Assembly (NCBI GenBank): GCA_036559705.1
Contig: DATBSP010000012.1
Span: 23,614 to 87,613, forward strand
Source: Hyphomicrobium_A sp036559705
Lineage (GTDB): Bacteria > Pseudomonadota > Alphaproteobacteria > Rhizobiales > Hyphomicrobiaceae
Direction: 5' to 3'
DNA length: 64,000 nt
Shown: in pieces, positions 9,650 through 17,787 of the stretch
How positions within the stretch are numbered: position 1 is the stretch's first letter
Layout of the letters: the number at the start of each line of letters is the position of its first letter
Position numbers and translations under genes: made by a program
Notes under the pieces: generated by a model
Database searches by the model: none
Told to the model about the DNA's origin: nothing
What the model saw: only the letters and a program-made list of their open reading frames with translations

Positions 9650-10186
9650 TTGACCCGGACCATTTTCGTCAGCGCCGCTGCTCTTCTTGCCGCAACGACG
9701 CTTTTTCCTCCGGCGGCTGAAGCTTGCATTTCATGCGCGTACGTCCCGTCGGTCGTCAACAGCCCCGTAGAGTCCTACAAGGCAAAGCCTAACAGGTCCT
9801 ACGAGGCAAAACCGTCCCGGAGGGAGCGCTCTCGCACGGTGACCGAGGAGCGCAAATCGCGCCCGAGCAAGAAGTACAGGGTCGAGAGTGAGACCGTCGA
9901 CAAGGTCGAGACTGCCAAGGCCGCACCGAGCGAAACGAAAGCAGAGAACGAGAATTCGACGGTCTCGAGTGCGAGCGGCAGGGACGAGACCAGCGCCAAG
10001 AAAGTCGAGACGGCCAAGAGCGTCCCAGCCGAGGCGCAAATGGAGAACGAGCACTCGACCATCTCGACGGCGAACTTGGCCAAGGCCGAGGAAAGGCAGA
10101 TCGAAGCGGCTAAGGCCGATCCGAACGTCGGCTGCAAGAAGTTCTTTCCAACGGTCGGCATGACTCTTTCGGTGCCCTGCGAATAG
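9650..10186 (+). CDS. Small secreted repeat-containing protein, unknown function
   Basis: 178-residue protein not recognised as a known family. A TTG start is chosen because a good GAAGGAG Shine-Dalgarno lies 7 bases upstream and the protein then begins with a clean Sec signal peptide, probably cleaved after AEA at residue ~25, giving a mature N-terminal CISCAY. The middle is highly charged and contains two related ~32-residue repeats starting KVETAK (residues about 84 and 116), and a shorter third version near IEAAKADPN. The C-terminus GCKKFFPTVGMTLSVPCE has a Cys pair. The mature protein is likely periplasmic and largely disordered. It follows the dead autotransporter but has its own start region. 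Confidence 0.6.
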   Translation: MTRTIFVSAAALLAATTLFPPAAEACISCAYVPSVVNSPVESYKAKPNRSYEAKPSRRERSRTVTEERKSRPSKKYRVESETVDKVETAKAAPSETKAENENSTVSSASGRDETSAKKVETAKSVPAEAQMENEHSTISTANLAKAEERQIEAAKADPNVGCKKFFPTVGMTLSVPCE

Positions 10187-10372
10187 GCTCTTTCGGCGCG
10201 CCAACGCGGCAGCCCGAAGCGGCTGCGCCCGGGCGCCGTCGCGGGCTGCCACGGGACGCAGGTCAGTATCGGACGCCCGTTAACTCCCCACGAGCCGACC
10301 TCTGGTCGCGCGCTTGATGGCGGTCGGGCTCACGCCTACGTCGGCTAGAGGCGAAGTCTGCGGAGGCGTGCC

Positions 10373-10888
10373 GTGTCGAATACGCAAAGCGCAACTATCG
10401 AGCATACGGACGTGGCGACCGGGCTTCCCTACGCGGCGCTGGTCGAAGCCTTCGAGAAACAGGTGGGCCGCTGGGATGCGGCAACGGCGGAAAGCCTCGT
10501 GCAGCGCAATGCGCCGTGGAGTGTGGTTGAAGCGGAGGCAAGTCGTGCGGGCGGGGCACGCGGCTTGATGATCATCGAGACCATCAATCAGGGCGTCGTC
10601 ACGTCCCTCTCGGGCCAGCCAAAGCATTGCCGGCTATACCTCGTGGGCAATCCCGCCATCGCCAGCCGCATCCTCGACGTCGATCCGCGCGGCGTCTTCT
10701 ACGTACCCTTCCGCGTCAGCCTTTACGACGACGGCGGTCCGGCCGGCGCGCACATTGCCTACGATCGTCCCAGCTCCTTCCTGGCGGCGCTCGGGCAAGC
10801 GGAGCTCGCTGCCATCGGTGCGCAGCTCGACGAAAAGATCGACGGCGTCACGCGCGCCCTTTGCGGCAGCCACGCCGCTGCGCTCTAA
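10373..10888 (+). CDS. DUF302 domain-containing protein
   Basis: 171-residue protein of the DUF302 class; the fold is a small alpha/beta domain of unknown biochemical role. The segment from LMIIETINQG through HCRLYLVGNPAIASRIL to DPRGVFYVPFRV and YDRPSSFLAALG is characteristic. No signal peptide or membrane segment. GTG start is supported by CGGAGG ten bases upstream. It sits alone between the secreted repeat protein and the RHH regulator gene, with ~190 bases to the next gene. Confidence 0.7.
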   Translation: MSNTQSATIEHTDVATGLPYAALVEAFEKQVGRWDAATAESLVQRNAPWSVVEAEASRAGGARGLMIIETINQGVVTSLSGQPKHCRLYLVGNPAIASRILDVDPRGVFYVPFRVSLYDDGGPAGAHIAYDRPSSFLAALGQAELAAIGAQLDEKIDGVTRALCGSHAAAL

Positions 10889-11049
10889 GGCAGGGTCAGT
10901 TTCTCATTGGTGACGCCGCCGCGGCTTGTTGCGGGTCGCCTATCCCCGCAAACCTCCCGCTAATACGTGCCCGCTTTGGCCGCCGACTGGGCCGGCGGCC
11001 GGGTCCCGCGCGGCCAGCCACTTGCGCAGGACGACGACACGCCATATAC

Positions 11050-11063
11050 CATCCATATGGATG
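11050..11063. promoter_or_regulatory. 14-bp perfect palindrome, candidate RHH operator
   Basis: CATCCATATGGATG is its own reverse complement and ends 19 bases before the ATG of the RHH regulator gene. Position and symmetry fit an autoregulatory operator for the ribbon-helix-helix protein encoded next to it. This is an inference from position; the motif was not matched to a known site. Confidence 0.5.
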
Positions 11064-11082
11064 TTTGGCGGATGGCGGTGAG

Positions 11083-11502
11083 ATGGTAACGAACGTGCGG
11101 GACATGCGCCCAAAGGTGGGGGACCTGGAGAAGGTCACGGTGAATCTCGGCTACGTCGATCTCGGCCAGATCGACCTGATGGTGCATGAGGGGTTCTATT
11201 CGAACCGCACCGATTTCATCCGCACCGCCATCCGCAACCAGCTCGAGCGGCACGCCGACGTCGTCAAGCAGAGCGTCGCGCGCAACACGCTCGATCTCGG
11301 TCTGCGGCACTACACGCGCGGCGATCTGGAAGGGGTGCGCGCTGCGCGCCGGACGCTCGATCTGCACGTGCTTGGCCTCATAAGCATCGCAGCGGACGTC
11401 ACGCCGGAATTGGCGCGCGCCACTATTTCCTCGCTCTCGGTCCTGGGAGCGCTGCACGCCAGCGCCGATGTCAAGGCCGCACTGGCTGACCGAATGCGGT
11501 AG
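11083..11502 (+). CDS. CopG/RHH-family transcriptional regulator
   Basis: 139-residue regulator with an N-terminal ribbon-helix-helix: KVTVNLGYVDLGQIDLMV is the strand and first helix, and SNRTDFIRTAIRNQLER the second helix. The ~80-residue C-terminal part (ARRTLDLHVLGLISIAADV and following) resembles the extension found in RHH proteins encoded beside PHB-depolymerase esterase genes. ATG is preceded by GGCGGTGAG. The gene lies 54 bases upstream of the esterase gene on the same strand and directly behind a 14-bp palindrome, suggesting it represses itself and the esterase. Confidence 0.75.
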   Translation: MVTNVRDMRPKVGDLEKVTVNLGYVDLGQIDLMVHEGFYSNRTDFIRTAIRNQLERHADVVKQSVARNTLDLGLRHYTRGDLEGVRAARRTLDLHVLGLISIAADVTPELARATISSLSVLGALHASADVKAALADRMR

Positions 11503-11556
11503 CCGCCCCCGCGTGAACTCCATCCCTGCAGATCCGACCCACAGGATAGATTTCAG

Positions 11557-12729
11557 ATGAAGGCACTGCTGCTCGACAACATGGACGAGGCAACCCGTCT
11601 CACGCGCGCCGGGCGCCTGAGCGAGGCTGTGGCGCTCATCCAGAGCGTACTGCGTGGCCGGCAACCGGGCACTAGTCCGCAAACGGCGACTGCCGCGCCC
11701 GCTTCCGCCACGACGTTGCCGACTCTGCATCTGGAGGGCCGCGTGCTAGCCGACGCGGCCGCGCCTTCGCAACCAATTCTGCCGCGTGTGCTCGGCGGCC
11801 TCGACGTCAATCTTCCAGTGTTGCGCGGCCTCGGCGGCCGCAGCGTGCCTGCATCGGATATCTATCCTTCCGCCGGCACGTTCCTCGCAAAGTCGTTCAA
11901 CAACGCCGCCGGCACGCGCGCCTACAAGCTTTACGTGCCGAGCCGTCGCGCCGACGGGCCGCGGCCGCTGATCGTTATGCTGCACGGCTGCACACAATCG
12001 GCCGATGACTTCGCCGCCGGCACGCGCATGAATTTTGCTGCCGAGGAGCACGGATGCTTCGTCGCCTACCCAGAGCAGCCGGCCGCGGCCAACGTCTCGC
12101 GGTGCTGGAACTGGTTTAAAGGCGGCGATCAGCAGCGGGGCATGGGCGAGCCGGCCCTCATCGCCGGTATCACGCGCCAGATCATGGCGGACTACGCGAT
12201 CGATCCGCGCCGCATCTACGTCGCCGGCTTGTCGGCAGGCGGTGCGGCGGCGGCAATCATGGGCGAGACCTATCCTGACCTCTACGCCGGCGTCGGCGTG
12301 CATTCCGGCCTTGCCTGCGGCGCGGCCCGCGATCTGCCGTCGGCCTTTGCAGCAATGCGGGGCGACGCGCCGGCACGCACCAGTAAGCCCGCTGGGAGAG
12401 ACGTCGGCCACGCCATGCCAACCATTGTCTTCCACGGCGACCGCGACACCACCGTGCATCCGCGCAACGGTGCCCATGTCGTAGCACGCGCCGGCGGCGA
12501 TGTGCAGGTCCTAGCCGAGCCGCAGGCAGCTTCGCAGCGAGGCAGGTTCACGCGCTCGGTACGCCGCGATGCCAGCGGGCGCAGCGTGCTCGAGTTGTGG
12601 GAGATCCACGGCGCAGGGCATGCGTGGTCCGGTGGCAGTGCGGCCGGCTCGTTCACCGATCCTTATGGTCCCGATGCAACGCGCGAGATGCTGCGCTTTT
12701 TCCTCGAGCATGCGCACCCGGCGAACTGA
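11557..12729 (+). CDS. PHB depolymerase-family esterase
   Basis: 390-residue alpha/beta hydrolase of the extracellular polyhydroxyalkanoate depolymerase/feruloyl esterase type (LpqC/PhaZ-like). Oxyanion-hole segment LIVMLHGCTQSADDFA, nucleophile elbow GLSAGG (residues about 227-232) and catalytic His in GAGHAWSGG near residue 352 are all present, as is the typical N-terminal MKALLLDNMDEATRL and the CWNWF motif. No clear signal peptide, so the enzyme may be cytoplasmic or use another route. The true substrate (short-chain PHA, oligomers or another ester) cannot be told from sequence. Preceded by an RHH regulator gene. Confidence 0.85.
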   Translation: MKALLLDNMDEATRLTRAGRLSEAVALIQSVLRGRQPGTSPQTATAAPASATTLPTLHLEGRVLADAAAPSQPILPRVLGGLDVNLPVLRGLGGRSVPASDIYPSAGTFLAKSFNNAAGTRAYKLYVPSRRADGPRPLIVMLHGCTQSADDFAAGTRMNFAAEEHGCFVAYPEQPAAANVSRCWNWFKGGDQQRGMGEPALIAGITRQIMADYAIDPRRIYVAGLSAGGAAAAIMGETYPDLYAGVGVHSGLACGAARDLPSAFAAMRGDAPARTSKPAGRDVGHAMPTIVFHGDRDTTVHPRNGAHVVARAGGDVQVLAEPQAASQRGRFTRSVRRDASGRSVLELWEIHGAGHAWSGGSAAGSFTDPYGPDATREMLRFFLEHAHPAN

Positions 12730-12744
12730 GGGGAAGCGCGGAGC

Positions 12745-13056
12745 TCAATTCGCGAGCGGCGGCAGGCCGAAGCGGCTGCGCGCCATGGCGCATGCGTCAT
12801 CGCCGGGCTGGCATTCGCGGCACACATCGGGGCGCAGCTCGTAGACGCTGCACGACGTAGCAACGCCAACCTCGCCGACCAAGGCGCAGCAGCGCGTGCC
12901 GGCGCAGCGCATGCCAGCCGCGCCGTCATCGACGAATGCCCCCGGCAAGCGCGCGATGGCCGCCTCGCTCTCCAGCGTAAAGCGCGGCCATAAGGCCGAG
13001 TAGGAGCAGCAGGCGCCGCAGGCATTGCACGGCGATGCGATGGCGGAGGTTCTCAC
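12745..13056 (-). CDS. YkgJ-type cysteine cluster protein
   Basis: 103-residue protein of the YkgJ/zinc- or iron-chelating domain class. Cysteines occur as CNACGACC near the N-terminus, then CAGTRCCAL, SCSVYELRPDVCRECQPGDDAC, the usual spacing for a metal site. Function is unknown. It starts with GTG whose last two bases are part of the TGA of the upstream gene (GTGA overlap), so the two are translationally coupled. It converges on the esterase gene with 15 bases between stops. Confidence 0.8.
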   Translation of the reverse strand: MRTSAIASPCNACGACCSYSALWPRFTLESEAAIARLPGAFVDDGAAGMRCAGTRCCALVGEVGVATSCSVYELRPDVCRECQPGDDACAMARSRFGLPPLAN

Positions 13057-13259
13057 TCGCGCAGCATGGCCAGGGCGGAGCGGCGATCGGCAGGCTTCAG
13101 CTTCAGGAACAGCGCCCGCGCCGCCTTGATGTCCTTTTCCGAGCCGCTGTCGGACGCGGTCTGCAGGGCGACGGTGGTCGGGTGCTGCGGGCCGCAGATG
13201 AAGGCGAGGGCCTTGGCGAGCCGGCCCATGGCGGCGCGATCGATGACTGTCTCTTCCAT
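13053..13259 (-). CDS. Conserved small hypothetical protein
   Basis: 68-residue protein, not recognised. Sequence is helical and charged (AMGRLAKALAFICGP, AARALFLKLKPADRR), without signal peptide or membrane segment. It is coupled to the YkgJ-type gene by a 4-base GTGA overlap, so both products may act together. The frame and start (ATG) are supported mainly by the overlap and by amino-acid composition. Confidence 0.55.
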   Translation of the reverse strand: MEETVIDRAAMGRLAKALAFICGPQHPTTVALQTASDSGSEKDIKAARALFLKLKPADRRSALAMLRE

Positions 13260-13345
13260 GGACGCACTCTAGAGGGTGGGGCCGGCCAGCGATAGCCGGT
13301 CAGGAGAACGCGGAAGTGGGCAGTGGTAGCAGGGCGAAAATTTTA

Positions 13346-13380
13346 GGTAGCGGGCGGAACAGCTCTGCCCTGACGCTACC
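13346..13380. other. Inverted repeat upstream of dehalogenase-like gene
   Basis: GGTAGCG (13346-13352) pairs with CGCTACC (13374-13380), with an inner GGGC/GCCC pair, 50 bases upstream of the hydrolase ATG. It could be an RNA hairpin in the leader or an operator; a related GGTAGCAGGGCG sits just upstream. No further evidence. Confidence 0.3.
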
Positions 13381-13430
13381 CTGAATCATCCTATACGGTC
13401 GGCTGCGCAACGAGCTTCGCAGTTTAGGTC

Positions 13431-14342
13431 ATGCCGAACGCCACCCTACCGGAAGGTCTTATCGACGGCTTTGAGCGGCGGCGGCTGCCCGGCGACGGCG
13501 TCGAGATCGACGCCCTTGTCGGTGGCGCCGGACCCCCGTTGCTTTTGCTGCACGGATACCCGCAAACGCGGGTGATGTGGAAGGTCATCGCGCCGGCGCT
13601 AGCGCAGCGTTTCACCGTCGTCGTGCCGGACCTGCGCGGCTACGGCCGCTCGGACAAGCCGGAGGGCGATGCGGCGCACGCGCCGTATTCCAAACGCACC
13701 ATGGGATCCGACCAGATTGCCAGCATGCGCGCCTTGGGCTTTGACCGCTTCGCCATCGCCGGGCATGACCGCGGCGCGCGCATCGGCTATCGCCTGGCGC
13801 TCGATCACCCGGAAGTGGTGAACGCGCTCGCCGTGCTCGACATCCTGCCGACGGCTGACGTGTGGGCCGGCGCCAACGCGGAAAACGCGATGCGCATGTA
13901 CCACTGGTATTTCCTGGCGCAGCCGCGGCCGTTGCCGGAGACGTTGATCGGCGGCGATCCAGCGTTCTTCCTGCGCTATACGCTGGCGAGCTGGGCGGGA
14001 CAGGGGTTCCAGTTCGATGCAGCCAGCCTGGCCGACTATGTCGCCTGCTTTTCGGATCCCAAATGCATTCGCGCGAGTTGCGAAGATTATCGCGCCGGCT
14101 GGTCGGTGGATCGCGCGCACGATGAGGCGGATCGCGGCAACAAGCTGATCGCGGCACCGGTGCTCATAATCTGGAGCGAGGCGTTCGGCCTTGCCAAGGC
14201 GATGCCGCTGAAGAGGTGGGGAGAGTGGGCGGCGCGGATCGAGGGACACGCGGTGTCGGGCGGTCATTTCGTGTGCGAGGAGCAGCCCGAGAAGGTGCTC
14301 GCTTCCCTCACGCGCTTCTTCGACAAACACGCGCGCGCTTAG
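13431..14342 (+). CDS. Alpha/beta hydrolase, haloacetate dehalogenase-like
   Basis: 303-residue alpha/beta hydrolase resembling fluoroacetate/haloacetate dehalogenases, which replace the halogen of 2-haloacetates with hydroxyl. Features match that group: oxyanion segment LLLLHGYPQTRVMW, nucleophile Asp in GHDRGARIGYR with the two arginines that bind the carboxylate, the His-Trp pair in MYHWYF that binds halide, and a late catalytic His in GGHFVCEE. All key residues appear present, so dehalogenase activity is plausible, though related hydrolases with the same motifs act on other esters or epoxides. No linked transporter or regulator. Confidence 0.75.
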   Translation: MPNATLPEGLIDGFERRRLPGDGVEIDALVGGAGPPLLLLHGYPQTRVMWKVIAPALAQRFTVVVPDLRGYGRSDKPEGDAAHAPYSKRTMGSDQIASMRALGFDRFAIAGHDRGARIGYRLALDHPEVVNALAVLDILPTADVWAGANAENAMRMYHWYFLAQPRPLPETLIGGDPAFFLRYTLASWAGQGFQFDAASLADYVACFSDPKCIRASCEDYRAGWSVDRAHDEADRGNKLIAAPVLIIWSEAFGLAKAMPLKRWGEWAARIEGHAVSGGHFVCEEQPEKVLASLTRFFDKHARA

Positions 14343-14502
14343 GCACGCTGGCGCCCATATGCCTTTCGCGTGGTCCGGCGGCAATGGTGCCGGAGCGAGG
14401 CACGAACTCGTGGGTACTGCATTGGTGAAGGACGCAGGGTATGCGCAGAGAGATATGTCGCGGCGCTAGAGATCGACATAACGCGAGCGGTGATGGCTGC
14501 AA

Positions 14503-15114
14503 TCAGGCACCGTAGCGGTGCGCGACCATGGCTTGCGTCGATCCAGTGTAAGCCTTGGCGCGACTGCGGCCGTTCGCTTTGGCGGAATAGAGAGCTGTGT
14601 CGGCGTTCGCCAGGATGTTTTGGGTACCGGCAACGCTGATCTCGCGGGCCAGTCCGATGCTGACGGTGACGGCGCCGAAGGCACTGCGGCAGTGGGGGGT
14701 AGCTGCGACCGAAGTGCGCGGGTGCTCGGCGAATTGCTGCTCGCCCTCCGCCGAGGTGCTCGGCAGGATTACGGCGAACTCCTCGCCGCCGCAGCGTGCG
14801 GCGACGTCGCCGAGTCGGCGCGCCATGCCGCGTAGAAGCTGGCTCAGCCGCTTGAGGCAATCATCGCGCTCCTGGTGGCCATAGCCGTCGTTGTAGCTGT
14901 TGAAATGGTCGACGTCGACGAGCAAAAGCACCAGAGGCGGGTGATCACGGGCGCAACGCGCCAGCTCGCCGGTGAGCGCCTTGTCGAACGAGCGGCGGTT
15001 GGAGAGGCCGGTGAGACCGTCGGTTGATGTCAGCATGAGGAGGGTGCGATTGGCCTCCTCGAGCCGATCCTCGGCTGATTTGCGCCGCGAAACATCGCGT
15101 ATCGACAGCAGCCT
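14503..15114 (-). pseudogene. Diguanylate cyclase (GGDEF) remnant, N-terminus lost
   Basis: C-terminal half of a PAS-GGDEF protein. The readable part starts in the end of a PAS/PAC segment (LLSIRDVSRRKSAEDRLEEA), then TDGLTGLSNRRSFD, LLVDVDHFNSYND, and the active-site loop CGGEEF, ending ANADTALYSAKANGRSR. The frame upstream of LLSIRD is closed by TGA at 15115-15117, which is also the stop of the HxlR remnant, so the sensor part has been deleted and what is left abuts another gene. A shorter product from ATG 15036 would contain a nearly full GGDEF domain and could in principle still be made, but it has no obvious ribosome-binding site. Confidence 0.7.
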
Positions 15115-15603
15115 TCAGCGGCCGGCAGGACGCTTCTTGGCAACGACCTTTTCGTAGCCCGCCTGTAACTCGGCGAGGACGGAGCGGCGCGGTGCCGGGC
15201 CTCCCGCGTGCAGAGCGCACAGCTCAAGGGCGTCCCACAGGCGCGGGCCACCGTCCGACAGGAGCTGTGCGCGGATGGATAGCTCCGCGGAGGCGGGCGT
15301 GCAGCGGCAGCCCCAGGCACCCATGTGGGCGAGCAGCGGGACGAGCGCGATGGCCGGCTCGGCGAGCGAGTAGATCGCTTTTTGCTTGTGGGTCGGATCC
15401 TCGCGCCGCGATAGCAGGCCGGCCTCGGTGAGGCGCCTCAGTTGGAAGCGATGCCTTCCTCGGACCGCTGCAGCAGCTCGCGAAAGTGGCGGCGGTTTCC
15501 GAACATGATGTCGCGGATGACGATCAGGCTCCACCGGTCGCCGAGCGTCTCCAGCGTGAGGTTGATGGGTCAGCCAGAGCGTTGCGCGTTTTCCAAGGGT
15601 CAT
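15115..15603 (-). pseudogene. HxlR-family regulator, frameshifted
   Basis: The C-terminal two-thirds reads clearly as an HxlR winged-helix regulator (LRRLTEAGLLSRREDPTHKQ, then AIYSLAEPAIALVPLLAHMG). The N-terminal helix-turn-helix part (TLETLGDRWSLIVIRDIM, HFRELLQRSEEGIASN) is in a different frame; the join at about 15438-15443 lacks roughly five codons (expected ILADR or similar between ASN and LRRL), giving a TGA in frame. It lies divergent to the broken RibD-type reductase gene, a usual regulator-target pairing, and runs straight into the GGDEF remnant. Confidence 0.7.
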
Positions 15604-15638
15604 GCAAAACGAGAGCAGTTAGCGGAACGGGATGGCGC

Positions 15639-16256
15639 ATGGCCAAGCTTCGCATCCACAATTTTGCCGTGTCGATCGATGGGTACGGCGCCGGCCCCAG
15701 CCAGAGCATCGCTAACCCCCTCGGTGGGGTGGCACGGCACTACACGGATGGGCCGGACGTTTCAGAAAATGCTAGGGAAGAAGGGCGGCTCGACGGGCGT
15801 CGACGACGATTACATGCAGCGCGGGTTCGCCAACATCGGAGCGTGGATCCTGGGCCGCAACTTGTTCGGAATGGCCCGACGATACCTGGAAGGGTTGGTG
15901 GGGTGACAACCAGCCGTATCATATTCCTGTCTTCGTGCTTACCAATCATTCTCGCGCTTCCATCGAGATGGAAGGCGACGTTCAACTTCGTCACGGGTGG
16001 CATTCAGGCGGCTCTGCAGCACGCTCTCGATGCCTCCAATGGCCAAGACGTTCGCCTCGGCGGCGGCGTCAGCACGATCCGCCAATATTTATCCGCTGGC
16101 CTCATTGACGAGATGCATCTTGGCATAGCCCCAGTGCTTCTGGGCTCCGGGGAGCATCTTCTCGGTGGGCTCGATGTTCCAAAGCTTGGATATCGCGTCT
16201 GCGAGCACGAACCGACGCCAGACGTCACGCATATCGTCATCAAGAAGACCGCTTAA
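15639..16256 (+). pseudogene. RibD C-terminal/dihydrofolate reductase-like gene, frameshifted
   Basis: Pieces of one reductase of the RibD C-terminal domain class appear in three frames: MAKLRIHNFAVSIDGYGAGP at the start, then GRTFQKMLGKKGG and GFANIGAWILGRNLFG, then WKGWWGDNQPYHIPVFVLTN, and finally FNFVTGGIQAAL with GGGVSTIRQYL and HLGIAPVLLGSGEHLL to the stop. At least three indels are needed (about 15740, 15890 and 15980). Intact relatives are flavin/NADPH-dependent reductases of unknown substrate. The ATG is preceded by weak signals. Not expected to give a functional protein. Confidence 0.8.
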
Positions 16257-16279
16257 GGCGGCGCTAGGGGAGGAAGTCC

Positions 16280-16939
16280 ATGACGTTGCAACTATTCGCG
16301 CATCCGTTCTCGTCCTACTGCCAGAAGGTGCTGATCGCGCTCTACGAGAACGGCACGCCGTTCACCTTCCGCATGTTGGCTCTCGGAGAGGACGAGAACG
16401 GCGCTGAATTTGCCAAGCTATCGCCGATGCAGCGAATGCCGTTGCTCGTCGACAAAGAGCGCAGCGTATTCGAGAGCAGCATCGTGATCGAGTATCTCGC
16501 GCTCTATCATCCGGGTCCGGTGCGTCTCGTTCCGCAAGACGGCGATGCCGCGATCGAGGTGCGCAAGATGGATCGCGTGTTTGATAACTACGTCATGACG
16601 CCGATGCAGACGATCGTGTTCGATTTCATCCGGGAACCGGAACTTCGCGATCCGTACGGCGCGGTGCGAGCACACGCGATGCTCGACACGGCCTATGTCT
16701 GGCTCGATGGCTTGATGGCGTCGCGCGAATGGGCGGCCGGCGCCAGCTTCAGTCTGGCGGATTGCGCAGCGGCGCCGTCGCTGTTCTATGCCGACTGGGT
16801 GCATCCGATTCCGGAGCAGCTAAGCAACTTGCGCGCCTATCGCGCGCGGCTGCTAGCGCGGCCCTCGTTCGCGCGCGCGGTGGAAGAGGGCAGACCCTAC
16901 CGGTCGTTCTTCCCGCCCGGTGCGCCCGACCGCGATTAA
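16280..16939 (+). CDS. Glutathione S-transferase family protein
   Basis: 219-residue GST. Thioredoxin-like N-terminal domain begins MTLQLFAHPFSSYCQKVLIA (Ser/Cys in the active-site position), cis-Pro in QRMPLLVD and glutathione-binding FESSIVIEYL. The alpha-helical C-terminal domain follows, with FSLADCAAAPSLFYADW. These soluble enzymes conjugate or reduce electrophiles; substrate unknown. The ATG has AGGAAG upstream. A GCGCAAC/GTTGCGC inverted repeat lies right behind its stop. Confidence 0.88.
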   Translation: MTLQLFAHPFSSYCQKVLIALYENGTPFTFRMLALGEDENGAEFAKLSPMQRMPLLVDKERSVFESSIVIEYLALYHPGPVRLVPQDGDAAIEVRKMDRVFDNYVMTPMQTIVFDFIREPELRDPYGAVRAHAMLDTAYVWLDGLMASREWAAGASFSLADCAAAPSLFYADWVHPIPEQLSNLRAYRARLLARPSFARAVEEGRPYRSFFPPGAPDRD

Positions 16940-16943
16940 AAAA

Positions 16944-17007
16944 GCGCAACAAAATGGTTGCGCGACGTCGCACGCCGGTGTAGATATATGTGCAACCAGG
17001 AGGTTGC
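16944..17007. promoter_or_regulatory. Two GCAAC/GTTGC inverted repeats, candidate ArsR operators
   Basis: First element: GCGCAAC (16944-16950) and GTTGCGC (16957-16963) with six bases between. Second: GCAACC (16992-16997) and GGTTGC (17002-17007) with AGGA between; the second overlaps the Shine-Dalgarno of the SRPBCC gene, so binding could block both transcription and ribosome access. The shared half-site suggests operators for the ArsR-type protein encoded in this operon. The first may also serve as terminator of the GST gene. Confidence 0.5.
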
Positions 17008-17009
17008 GT

Positions 17010-17462
17010 ATGAACGTTCGCATCGAAAAGACCATCGAGATCAAGGCGCCAGTGTCTCGCGTGTGGCGCGCGCTCACCGATCACCGTGAGTTCGGCACGT
17101 GGTTTCGCGTGCGTCTCGAGGGCCCATTCGTGCCGGGCAAGGCCACGGGCGGCCAGATCACCTACCCCGGCTACGAGCACGTGAGGATGGAAGTCGTCGT
17201 GCAGAAATTGCAGCCCGAGCTGCTCTTCGCCTTCACCTGGCATCCATTCGCCGTCGATCCTAAAATCGACTATTCGCACGAGACGCCCACGCTGGTCGAG
17301 TTCACACTCGAGCCGTCAAAGAACGGCACGCTGCTGCGCGTCGTCGAGAGCGGTTTCGACAAGATTCCGCCGCACCGCCGCGACGAAGCTTTCTGCATGA
17401 ACGAGGGCGGCTGGGCGGCGCAGATGGGGAATATCGAGCGCCATGTCCGACAAGCGGCCTAG
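17010..17462 (+). CDS. SRPBCC (START-like/AHSA1) family protein
   Basis: 150-residue SRPBCC-fold protein: IEKTIEIKAPVSRVWRALTD at the start, HEFGTWF-type segment, and LLRVVESGFDKIP near the end, with a C-terminal helix. The fold makes a deep hydrophobic pocket for small ligands. ATG at 17010 is chosen because CAGGAGG lies 7 bases upstream; longer readings start inside the operator region. It overlaps the ArsR gene by 20 bases, the standard SRPBCC-ArsR pair, in which the regulator usually controls the pair. Confidence 0.85.
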   Translation: MNVRIEKTIEIKAPVSRVWRALTDHREFGTWFRVRLEGPFVPGKATGGQITYPGYEHVRMEVVVQKLQPELLFAFTWHPFAVDPKIDYSHETPTLVEFTLEPSKNGTLLRVVESGFDKIPPHRRDEAFCMNEGGWAAQMGNIERHVRQAA

Positions 17463-17787
17463 CCGGCTCGCGGAGCTGAAAATTCGCGCCACTGTGTTCG
17501 CTGCCCTCGGCGACGAAACGCGCCTGTCGGTGCTGGCCAAGCTGCTCTCCGGCGAGCCGCAATCGATTGCGCGGCTCACCGAGGGCACTCACCTGACGCG
17601 CCAGGCGGTGACCAAGCACTTGCGCGTGTTGGAAAGCGCGGGCGTGGTGCGCAGCTCCCGCGCCGGGCGCGAGGCCCTTTTCGAACTCCAACCGCGCCCC
17701 ATCGAGGATGCGCGCGCCTATCTCGATCGCATCGCCCAGCAGTGGGACGACGCCTTGGCGCGTCTCAAAGCCTTTGTCGAAGACTAG
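17443..17787 (+). CDS. ArsR-family winged-helix regulator
   Basis: 114-residue ArsR/SmtB-like repressor. Winged helix is visible as FAALGDETRLSVLAKLLSGE, SIARLTEGTHLTRQAVTKHL (recognition helix) and VVRSSRAGREALFEL (wing). No CxC metal-binding motif, so it probably senses an organic ligand or acts without metal, as usual for regulators paired with SRPBCC proteins. It begins within the end of the SRPBCC gene. Its TAG shares the CTAG sequence with the stop of the convergent LysR gene. Confidence 0.88.
   Translation: MSDKRPSRLAELKIRATVFAALGDETRLSVLAKLLSGEPQSIARLTEGTHLTRQAVTKHLRVLESAGVVRSSRAGREALFELQPRPIEDARAYLDRIAQQWDDALARLKAFVED

Noticed and set aside
16944..16963. Rho-independent terminator of the GST gene
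   Set aside because: The GCGCAAC/GTTGCGC stem has no following T run, and its half-site recurs at 16992-17007, so an operator is favoured.
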